Assembly (NCBI GenBank): GCA_009733775.1
Contig: WOGZ01000009.1
Span: forward strand, 234,097-298,096
Length of the DNA: 64,000 bases
Source of the DNA: Alectoria sarmentosa
Lineage: Eukaryota; Ascomycota; Lecanoromycetes; Lecanorales; Parmeliaceae
Reading direction: 5' to 3'
Shown: in pieces, positions 55,779 to 64,000 of the stretch
Position numbering within the stretch: the stretch's first letter is position 1
How the letters are laid out: each line of letters begins with the position of its first letter
Made by a program: the position numbers and the translations under genes
Notes under the pieces: generated by a model
Databases searched by the model: none
Seen by the model: the letters and a program-made list of their open reading frames with translations, nothing else
Told to the model about the DNA's origin: nothing

Positions 55779-56320
55779 TTGGGAGACAAAGCAACAGGGT
55801 CTGGGAGATGGCCCAATTCTGACACGAAGATGGTAATCTCGAGTCCTAGGAGCCCGCGGAGAGTAATGGCGAAAGACAGAGTTGACACACCTCTGTTAGG
55901 ACACTTGACCTCTGGTGCTGACTCAACCTCTAAGTCAAGATTCTTGATATTTCTTGTAGGGTTCGTGGCTAATCTTGCTAGCATCTGGAAGAATGTGTCG
56001 GCGAACTCTGCTCTAGTCGTCCACTCGAGAACACAGCGAACCTTCCCGATGTAGCCAATATCTGCTGATAGAATGGACATCAGGAACTCTGAGGCGAGCT
56101 GACTGCCACAAGAGTACTGCCCGCTTCGGATGCTGGAGACCGAACGAATGGGTTCGACAAGGCGATGCCATGGCACGGGAGAGAGAGAGAGGGAGAGAGA
56201 GATCCAATCGCAACTGCGGACAGAATGTGTGGACCTAGTGTGCTGACGAAGTTCTGAAGATTGCCGGTTTTGACTTGGCATGAACGGGTTTGATGAGGAA
56301 TCTTCCGCTGAAGTAAACAC
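55775..56320 (-). pseudogene. C-terminal-type fragment of the same F-box-like family
   Basis: The open frame's last ~105 residues look genuine: GKVRCVLEWTTRAEF, then MLARLATNPTRNIKNLDLEV, APEVKCPNRG and LRGLLGLEITIF. That matches my memory of the C-terminal half of the family whose N-terminal half lies immediately downstream. The first ~75 residues cross a GA microsatellite (SLSLSLS) and look non-coding. Because the C-terminal-like part precedes the N-terminal-like part on this strand, the pair probably derives from tandem copies that have decayed or recombined. Confidence 0.35.
56174..56202. repeat. GA microsatellite
   Basis: A run of GA dinucleotides with two interruptions (GGGAGAGAGAGAGGGAGAGA type). 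It would cause frame-rich Ser-Leu repeats on the minus strand. Confidence 0.85.
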
Positions 56321-57100
56321 AGCGGGTCAAGTAGTAAAAGGTGGAAGCGCATACAGAACCTCGTCGTGTCCTCGCAAGCAAAACAAATACTGTAGGCAAA
56401 TTTAAGTCAAGTGAAAGTATATCTACTATTGGATTCTACCTCTTTCAACAACTGTTGATTGCTGGCACAGACTACCAAATAGAGAGACAGGAGCCATCTA
56501 GTGATTCTTTAACCATTGTGAAGTTGACTCTGTGACATTGCATGTTTCACAGCATCGAAAAGCAAGCTTCCCTTTTGCTGACAAGTAACAATGACCCAAA
56601 ACTTTGAAACATTCTAGTCATTTGTATTCTGAGTCCGCTCAAGTATGGCGATAACGTGCAAAACCATGGACAACGTGGGCGAGCTGGCAATTTCTCGTCA
56701 TTTATGAGAACAAAGGAGCCTACTTAGTGTTTTCTATCTTGATGACATTATAAATAGCTGCCGAGCAACGCACAGCAGAGAGAAGTAGAGTAAAGATCGT
56801 TTCCTCACTCGCCTCACAGGAGATAGGCTCATACTTTAGGGTACCTCTCCGCTAGTCGAGCCGGCGCTTAATTAGCGTATTTTCTGGCTCAAGTTCCTGG
56901 CTTAGAAGCCTCTTCAGTGAAACACTCATAAATATGCGCGACATTTGTAGACAATGAATCCGGTGAATGTGATAATTACTTTAGGGACAGACGTTGGAGC
57001 ATCTTCGTTGCTTCCCACCTGAAAGACCCAAATCTCTCGACAAGGTGTCTACATCAACAGCGACCTGCTCAAGTCATCATTCTACGGTCCAACAACAGCC
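56321..57100. other. Gene-free interval before the E2 gene
   Basis: About 780 bp; holds the E2 promoter and leader. No supported gene. Confidence 0.45.
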
Positions 57101-57687
57101 ATGGCAACAGCACAGAGGCGTATTACGAAAGTCAGTCTGGCTGAGGATATGCACTTGAGCAAGCTAACATCTTACCTTAGGAGTATGCCGACATTCAGAA
57201 AAAGCCTCTTGATGGCATGAGGATCAGTCTGCCCTCCGAGGCAGACATACACCAGTGGCAGATACTCATTGACGGTCCGAAAGGTTCGCCTTATGAAGTA
57301 TGTCGCCTGCTTGCCCAGTTCCCGACTTACTACCGCTCAGCCTAGGAAAGGTTTCCTGACAATCCACAGGGCGGAGTCTTCAACCTGCATCTCAGCCTTC
57401 CCACCGAGTACCCTTTCAAGCCTCCTACCCTGAGCTTCAAGACAAAGATCTATCATCCAAACGTCACCAACGATGACAAAGGTAGCATGTGTCTAGGGAT
57501 GCTACGTGCGGACGAGTGGAAGCCTTCGTCGAAGATTGAGGCCGTGCTCGGCTTTGCTCAAGGTCTGCTCTTGGAGCCTCAGCCCGATGATGCTGTCGAG
57601 GGTGGTATCGCGAGGGAGTACAAGGAGAACAAGAAGGAGTTTGTCAAGAATGCAAGGGCGTGGACCAAGCAATATGCGAAAAAGTGA
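57101..57687 (+). CDS. Ubiquitin-conjugating enzyme E2, UbcH7/UBE2L3-like
   Basis: Exons 57101-57130, 57181-57297, 57370-57687 (154 residues, identical in length to human UBE2L3). It carries ubiquitin as a thioester on Cys90 (GSMCLGML) and passes it to an E3. The HPN motif is at 78-80 (KIYHPN), preceded by YPFKPPTLSFKTK. The C-terminal helix reads EYKENKKEFVKNARAWTKQY. The N-terminal helix MATAQRRITK/EYADIQKKP is split by the first intron. The similarity to UBE2L3 in YPFKPP-x3-FKTKIYHPN and EWKP-x2-K is strong. UBE2L3 works with HECT and RBR ligases; which ligases this one serves is unknown. Confidence 0.92.
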
Positions 57688-58530
57688 AGATGCCACGCAC
57701 AAGTAGCAAGGGATCACGGATAAGTGGGGGGTCAAGTTTCACGAACATTGCATGCAATGCTTTAGCGGGCGTATAGTGGCCTCTTCATGTCCACCTTGAA
57801 ATACAATACCGTCAAATCTCTCAAAGTTGAAGACAAGGTCATCCATCCTACCCTGCATCGAGAAGAGTCTTTTAGGACTAAATGTTTAGAAAAGATGCCT
57901 GAGTAGGGCGATAGCCATTGGTTTGCATCGATGCTGATGAAAGGAACATGCTCAAAGTCTACATTCTATTCTTTTTTCCCCATCAACCCAAACCCCCAGC
58001 CCTAAATCCAGATCGACAATGAGCTGTCGATAAGCGCCTCTATTTTGACAATGAAGTTATGAACGCCAAGGGGCCAAAGTTTCATGAGAAAGGGAAAATG
58101 TAACGGTCAAGTCAGCAAGCTCAGCGAGTAAGCAGATGGCTGGTTCCAATTCGTCGGGACTTTTATAGTAGGCGCGATAAGATTGATCCTGCGAATCAAT
58201 GGATGCATTGGATGAAACCTAAGACTCCTCCGAGGCTTCGAGCCTCAGCTTGGAAGTTCAGCCGCACCATTAATAGGCTTTTCTTAGGCAACTCATTAGT
58301 CTAGAAGTTCAGTTGCATGATGAAAGGGACCGAGACCGTTCATTCTCTGCTGTGCATCCTGACTCCTGAGAGGGATGGCGATGCAATTATTCAAAATGCG
58401 CACATGACTCGCGCAGTCTTCGCTGCCGAGTATATTCATCATCACGACTGTCGCGATGTCAGGTGGTGATTGACTCTCACAGTCCGTTAAAGCTTGAATA
58501 CAACGAAGCCTCGCGAGGAACGTCGTGTCC
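57688..58530. other. Gene-free interval (~0.8 kb)
   Basis: Between the E2 gene and the pepsin-like gene. I looked here for an upstream signal-peptide exon of the latter and found none convincing. Confidence 0.45.
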
Positions 58531-61020
58531 ATGTCCAACGACACAAGCACTACAGCCGCCCCGATCGTTGTTCCTCCAAGCGGGAAGTGGTGAGTGGTGT
58601 CCCAGCATAGCCACCCACACTTAGATAACCTTACTGAGACATTTACCACTTAATAGGGATGGCAACGACGGTCCTTGGGCTACCTTCAACATTCATGTCG
58701 GCACTCCTGCGCAAACTGCCAGAGTCCTTGTTTCCACAGCCTTAGGACAATGTTGGGTAATTTCAGCGAACAAGACAGAAGGAGGATGCATCGGTACGGA
58801 TCCATCGACCTGTCCGCAAACTCGAGGCGGGCTTGTCAATATAAACGCTTCGAGTACATGGCATGATCAGGGTATTTACGGCCTAGGGTTGGAGCAGAAC
58901 ATACAGGATTATCTTGATGAATACGACAGCGGAGACTTTGGCTTTGACACTCTAGGTGTAGGGGCAGCAGGGAATACTAGCAACGATTTGGATGGCCAGG
59001 TCATTGCTGCACTGGCCACTAAAGATTATGACGTGGGACTCCTTGGTGTCACCGATCACCCTACGAATTTTACTGCATTTGACGACCCGCATGCCAGCTT
59101 TTTGTCTTCCTTGAAGGCACAGAGCAAGATACCGAGTCTATCTTTTGCTTATTCGGCTGGAGCGCAATACCGTATGAATGGCCCGACTGTATTCAGGGAC
59201 TCTCGTAACTGACAATTGACAGGTCCGAACGAGGCCAATGCGACACTTACCTTGGGGGGGTATGATGCTTCAAAGTTCACGCCGAACGACGTTGCCTTCA
59301 CGATGGCAAGCGACATATCACGAGATTTAGTCGTAGGGTTGCAGTCCATCAGTTTCAGTGATGCTACAGCAACAAACGACTTGCTCTTATCGACAGGCCT
59401 TCTGACATTCATCGATTCCTCAGTACCACACATTTGGTTGCCTGTAGAAGCCTGCCAGGCTTTCGAAGATTCATTTGGGATTGAATGGAACAGCACGATT
59501 GAGCGATACCTCGTGAACAGCACTCTTCATTCCCAATTGCAAAAGCAGAATGCCAGCGTCTCGTTCATAATCGGCAACGAGGTCAGTGGTGGTTCGACGG
59601 TGAACATCACATTTCCATACGCCAGCTTTGACCTCAATATCAGTGCTCCATTTGTCGATACCACTCATTACTATTTTCCTTTACGTCAAGCAGCCAACTC
59701 TACCCAATACACCCTCGGACGAACATTCCTTCAAGAAGCGTAAGTCATGAATTTAGAGTTCACTGAAAAAGCACTTACATTGATAGATATCTCATTGTCA
59801 ATTATGAACAAAACAACTTTTCCGTCTCCCAGAATAGCTGGGTTCCAAACGCCCAACCACAAATTATACCCATTGACGCAGCGTCCAACGCTACAACGTC
59901 GAAGATAATCAAAATCACAACGCCCTCTCACAAAATCTCCACTGGCGCCATAGTTGGCATAATCGTCGCCGTTGTCGCTCTAACCGTGCTCGCTGCAATT
60001 GCAGTCTTCTACATCATCCAGCACCGAAGCAAGAGGAGGAAGGATGGAAAAGATGAAACGGAAGGAGATGAAATGACCCCTTTCCACAAAGCAGAAATGG
60101 ATGCCACGCCAGCCGGCAAGGCCCCCTTTGAAGAGTTACCATACGGTCACAAGTTCGGGGAGGAAATGGACGGTAGTAACCCTGATCTGGGGATGGACAT
60201 GAGGAAAGGATCGGAAATGGAGGGCAGCAATCCGGATCTGGTAGTAGCTGCGAAGCTAAAATCCGAAATGGAAGGAGAGGCGGGCATTATGCGAGCCGAA
60301 GCCCCAGGAAACGGAGGCGTGATGCGAGCTGAAGCCCCAGGAAGTGAGGGCGTGTTCAGAGCCGAAGCCGAAGGAAGCAGAGGTGGTTGGGAGATGGAAG
60401 GGAGCAAAGGGACTCTCAGAGCAGAAATGCCGGTGCCCACTTTTGCCCCAGTCGAAATGTACGCCGGTGATCATGGCCTTTACGAATTGCCATCCCCAAT
60501 CAGCGGCAGTAATCAACCTTCCCCAATTAGCTCTCCGCATTCGCCCGAAAGACGACCTGGCTCGGCTTCGTGGAACAGGCGGCAAATGGACGTTCGGCGA
60601 TTACCTCGTTCTGGAAGCGACATCTCTTCACCGGATGAGGAAAGTGAGGGAAATACTCGGAGTCCCCGCAGATCAAGGCCCACGCCCAGGAGTCTCACTC
60701 CGAGTCGGGTGTCGCCGCAGAGCCAGAGCAGGGAACGACAGGGGAGCGGTGGAGACTTCGCAGGCAGCGCATCAAGGAGGACAACACCAACGAACTTGTC
60801 GCCGAGCGACGAAAGCGATCCTGATCGATGGCGGCGGGGCTACGGCGGTAACCCATCGCCCCGGGCCCATACATTAAGGGAGCTATCCTCGCCGACGGAA
60901 GGGGCCAGAGAAGGAACCAGAACTTTAGGGAGTACCTCGAGCGCTGATACGCCAGGAGTCACACCTCCGAGCGAGCGCGCACCAGATAGGGGATCGCCGA
61001 GACCTGGGGGATTTTTCTGA
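58531..61020 (+). CDS. Membrane-anchored pepsin-like protein lacking the first catalytic Asp
   Basis: Exons 58531-58589, 58657-59171, 59223-59739, 59787-61020 (774 residues). An A1 pepsin fold occupies about 18-400: WDGNDGPWATFNIHVGTPAQ, then VLVSTALGQCWVIS, where active enzymes have DTG; here positions 46-48 are S-T-A. The second motif is FIDSSVPHIWLP with Asp256-Ser-Ser. The C-terminal lobe ends YTLGRTFLQEA/YLIVNYEQ. Many Asn-x-Ser/Thr sites suggest an extracellular or luminal fold. A transmembrane helix (IVGIIVAVVALTVLAAIAVF, about 415-435) is followed by RSKRR and a ~320-residue cytosolic tail. The tail has MRAEAPG repeats, EMDGSNPDL repeats and a Ser/Pro/Arg-rich end. No signal peptide is visible at this start, which is odd. 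Active hydrolysis is unlikely; a sensor role is a hypothesis. Confidence 0.82.
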
Positions 61021-62033
61021 TTTATTTAAGGATCGTACGATTTCTTGGACACATTTAGTAAGTGATGTTGGATTACGGACCAAGGAAGACTCGATGGAAA
61101 AGCGTTCAGGACAGGATGCACCGGAGGCCTTTGTTTCTATTCTTGAAACATTGTAAAATTACAATTACAATTTCTGGAGACTCCAAGCAAACTGTCAGTC
61201 AACAATATTAATGGTGCCCATGGCCGATCTGAAACGCCTCGACTTGATTCAGCTTCCCTACTGGTGTTGGTCCACAAGGCCCGAAGACCAACGAACCCTC
61301 TGCCCTCATCTCCAAAGCGTTTCCCACATGACTGACCCATCACTAGAGACCAGAAATGTCCGGGATGCCCTCCCTGGTGGCCATTCCCCGGTATCCCCCC
61401 TCATTCGAATTGCGCTAATCAAGCCTTTTCCAGCACGATCGGCGACAGTGAATGCTAAGCATGAGGGTTCAGAAAAAAGACAAATTGCGACAAGGGCCGA
61501 GCAGAGACAAGAGTTGGCAGAAGACAGCTTAGCCCGGGAAATGCTCTGATGTTGAAGCCAGTGGGATTGCTACAACGCGGGCTGTGAAGGAGCAACGGAC
61601 TCCCTCGTGCCCAAGTGGCCTTGTCAAGGAAGTCATGCATGCAAACAAGCAAAGGGGACGTGGTAGGGTCTGCTCAGCAACGACGTTCCTCTCATTCAGG
61701 ATATCTATACCCCACGAAGCATCAGTGACAAGATCGCTCTTTCGGATTGTTCAGTAGCATTCATTGCATTGCTCTCATCTACATATGGCGCCAGCCTCAG
61801 GCCCTGTCGCCCTACCTTCGTGTACAAGTAGGTATCAGAAAGCCTAGCCATCGCGCCAGCTACCATCTAATCGCATTGCAATGACGCTAAGGTACGCGCA
61901 AGAAGAAACCTGGACGCCTGACGTAACTTGTTCGCATCAAAGAAACCATTGCATTGAATTGAACGGATGGGCACGACGTCCCAGTGAAAGTATAGCTCGG
62001 ATTTTCAAGCCCAGTAGGGTACCATCAATGTCC
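61021..62033. other. Gene-free interval (~1 kb)
   Basis: Between convergent genes. Open frames at 61211-61549 and elsewhere lack supporting features. Confidence 0.45.
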
Positions 62034-63289
62034 CTAAGTGATGGTGTAGCCTCCATCAACCCTCAGCTCGGCGCCAGTAACGTAGCCTGAAGCTTCACTC
62101 AAGAGATACGTGACCGCCCCCATCAAATCCTCCGGCTGCCCCATTTTACCCTGTGGAATCAGAGAGGTCCAGTGCTTGAAAAGCTCCGGGTTATCGTCGA
62201 GAATTTTAGCGGTCCTATAGTGCATTAGAGCTGGTAGTCAGAGGTAGAATGCGGGGTAGAGAGGCTTACAGTGCAGTCAACATGTAACCTGGAGCTATCA
62301 CGTTGACACGGATTCCAGCATGTGCCCATTCAACAGCCAAGCTGGAAGCCAAATGCCTGACGGCGGCTTTAGCCGCGTTGTATGGCGCCTGTGGTTGAGG
62401 CACGTTGACAATGGCGCCTGACATGGAGCCGATCATGACCATGGAGCCTTTGACCTTGCGCTCCATGAGGTGCCTAGCTACCTCGCATGCGAAGAAGTAA
62501 GTACCATCTACATCGACACCCCAGAGCTTCTTCATGCGGTCTGGTGGGTATGCGATCGCATCAAAATTCTCCGTGAACCCGGCAGATGTAACAAGGTGGT
62601 CAATCTTGCCGTGGTCTTTGACAATGTCGGCAACAACGTTCTTGACCGACACGTGGTCGGACACGTCACAGTAGTGGGAAGTAACTTTAGGAACGCTGCT
62701 TGTGTCAGTTGTTGAAGGCCTTGAAGTTTATAGGCGTAGACGTACTTCTCGGCGCCAGGGTTCTCCTCCTGGAAGTGTCTCATAAGCTCCTGTGCCTGAC
62801 GCTCGCCTTCCTCCTCTGCATGTTGTTAGCAACTGTCAGTCATAAAGACGGAATGTACCGACTGTTCAAGTCAACAATAGCGACATCAGCTCCGGAGATA
62901 ACACAAGCCTGGCTCATAACAAGCCCCAACCCTCGAGCCCCGCCAGTGACGACAGCCACACCACCCTCCAGTGTAAAGGAAGCCAATGTTCTCTTGAAAT
63001 GAAGGCCACCGCGGCCCTGGATAGGTTTGGAGGGTGGGTGTTCAGACTCATCAGGGTGTTCGATGCGAATGGTGTTGTCGGTACGACCAAAAGCTCCCTC
63101 GTGAGAAGTTTCATTCTCGAGAGCCCGTTCGGCTGCGCTAGGGGTACGCTTGTCCTCCTTGTAGAGTTTGGTACTGCAGGTAATTGGGCGGATGGAATAT
63201 ATTGGCTTGGAGAGGGAGAGGGATGTGATGCGTGAGGCGGTTGCGGAGAGGAGCTTGGGCGAACGTGCGATGACGCGAGAAGTAAACAT
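62034..63289 (-). CDS. Short-chain dehydrogenase/reductase, D-arabinitol dehydrogenase-like, probably mitochondrial
   Basis: Exons 63289-62863, 62815-62746, 62695-62270, 62214-62034 (367 residues). The first ~45 residues (MFTSRVIARSPKLLSATASR) are basic and Ser-rich, a likely mitochondrial presequence. An ~60-residue linker leads to the Rossmann fold with VAVVTGGARGLGLV (Gly-rich motif at about 115-122) and DVAIVDLN. Catalytic residues are Ser258 (GSMSGAIV), Tyr271 and Lys275 (PYNAAKAAV). The C-terminal stretch (GIRVNVIAPGYMLTALT, IPQGKMGQPEDLMGAV, YVTGAELRVDGGYT) closely recalls fungal D-arabinitol 2-dehydrogenase, which interconverts arabinitol and ribulose with NAD. The exact polyol is uncertain. 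All three introns are GT-AG; the first donor (GTCGGT) is non-consensus but restores LN/KEEGERQ. Confidence 0.85.
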
Positions 63290-64000
63290 TGTATGGCGGA
63301 GTGGATGATTGATATTGCACCAAGCTGTGCAATGTAGGTGTCTGGCTGTAAAGGTAAAGGTGTGCACTTGTGAAGGGCTACAGGATATTGTGGTTGTCGT
63401 TGTTGTCGTGGCAGGGACGACGTTGGGAAGGAGGAAGTGAGAGAGGGGGACAGCGGGAGCTGGCGGGGTTTGTCAAGAGGTACGGAGTAAGAGGATTTGT
63501 TCGGGTGAAGTGAAGAAAAGCAAGCAGGTTTGATTCTCGTGATGACGAAAAGGCAAGGCTCTTTCAGATGTGCAAGCAGGAGTGAAGAATTGAAGAGATG
63601 AAGAATTGCTCTTTCCTTACAATGGAGTCGAATGATTATTGTGTTTCCATGGCAGATTACGCCAGTTATTTATTCAATTCCTACAATCTACCTTACATTA
63701 GCGCTTTTCATTAAGGTAATGTCTAATTTAGCGTTTTCAAAACCAATTGGAATGTCTTGGCATTTTTCGTCGGCCCCCCCCATACATTTTTGTACTGTAG
63801 CACCAAATTTTTTTTTTTTTTTTTTTTTTTCCCCCTCAGCCTTGGCCTTAACAGCAATATCGATTTTGCGACCTTTGCGACCGGTGGTCATGATTGAGGG
63901 GCTAAAAAACCTGTAAGACTTCAACATAGCTTCATTTTTATTCATTTGAGACTTATTCTGACGGTAGCAGCGATATTGATAAGGTACGTTGTCCGATGTT
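63290..64000. other. Right-edge interval, AT-rich with a poly-T tract
   Basis: The first ~300 bp are the SDR gene's 5' region. From about 63620 the sequence turns AT-rich. It carries 23 T (63808-63830) preceded by a C run (63773-63781 area). The minus strand shows an open frame starting MTTGRKGRKIDIAVKAKAEG that runs through the poly-A. I cannot tell a transposon 3' end from chance here. Confidence 0.4.
63808..63830. repeat. Poly-T tract (23 nt; poly-A on the minus strand)
   Basis: An uninterrupted homopolymer flanked by CCAAA and CCCCC. The length is unusual for this window and is compatible with a non-LTR or retroposed 3' tail on the minus strand, or with simple slippage. Confidence 0.9.

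Noticed and set aside
60256..60698. Open frames in other phases of the pepsin-like tail
   Set aside because: They arise from the repeated GAAGCCCCAGGA-type units; the main frame continues from the protease domain and transmembrane helix.

Overview
The window is nuclear DNA of a filamentous ascomycete (Pezizomycotina). The evidence is dense, mostly single-copy genes on both strands, about 50-120 nt GT-AG introns with CTNAC/CTGAT-type branch sites, and typical fungal gene families (HIR3, RIB5, SEC11, a con-10 type conidiation gene, a ZNFX1-like NFX1 helicase, FAR-17a/AIG1-like and CHZ-motif proteins). No species can be named from the sequence alone. I rebuilt gene models by hand by finding splice junctions that keep the reading frame and join conserved motifs; exon coordinates are in the evidence fields.

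Layout. 1-8 kb: 3' part of the histone chaperone subunit HIR3 (+, runs off the left edge), riboflavin synthase RIB5 (-), and a divergent class III CoA-transferase (+). 8-19 kb: a MIT + SANT/Myb protein (-), a PHD-finger protein with AT-hook-like motifs (+), and an acidic protein of unknown function (+), separated by long gene-free stretches. 19-29 kb: an S6K/Psk1-type AGC kinase (+), a secreted expansin-like double-psi-barrel protein (+), and a 1006-residue probable mitochondrial protein (-). 29-40 kb: a PARP-type zinc-finger protein with a lysine-rich 29-residue repeat (+), a decayed stretch with a 15-nt minisatellite, a 1733-residue ZNFX1-like SF1 helicase in seven exons (+), and a BTB protein (+). 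40-49 kb: a degenerate secreted-protein gene (+), a glutathione S-transferase (+), a con-10 homologue (+), a small CHZ-motif protein (+), and a protein with a hydrophobic C-terminus (+). 49-64 kb: a PWWP-like + BTB-like fusion (-), a FAR-17a/AIG1-like membrane protein (-), signal peptidase SEC11 (+), two abutting ORFs of one unidentified family (-), a UbcH7-like E2 (+), a catalytically altered membrane-anchored pepsin-like protein (+), and a D-arabinitol dehydrogenase-type SDR (-). The right edge is AT-rich with a 23-nt poly-T.

There is no biosynthetic cluster, CRISPR array or rRNA, and I found no convincing tRNA. The genes look like ordinary housekeeping and accessory genes without operon-like organisation. 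A theme, by inference only, is chromatin and RNA control: HIR3, PHD, SANT/MIT, PWWP/BTB, CHZ, zf-PARP and the ZNFX1-like helicase all lie in this interval. The most unusual objects are the pepsin-like protein lacking its first catalytic Asp, the PWWP/BTB and MIT/SANT domain combinations, the minisatellite with its neighbouring gene relic, a perfect 14-bp hairpin, and a perfect bZIP-type palindrome in the con-10 promoter.
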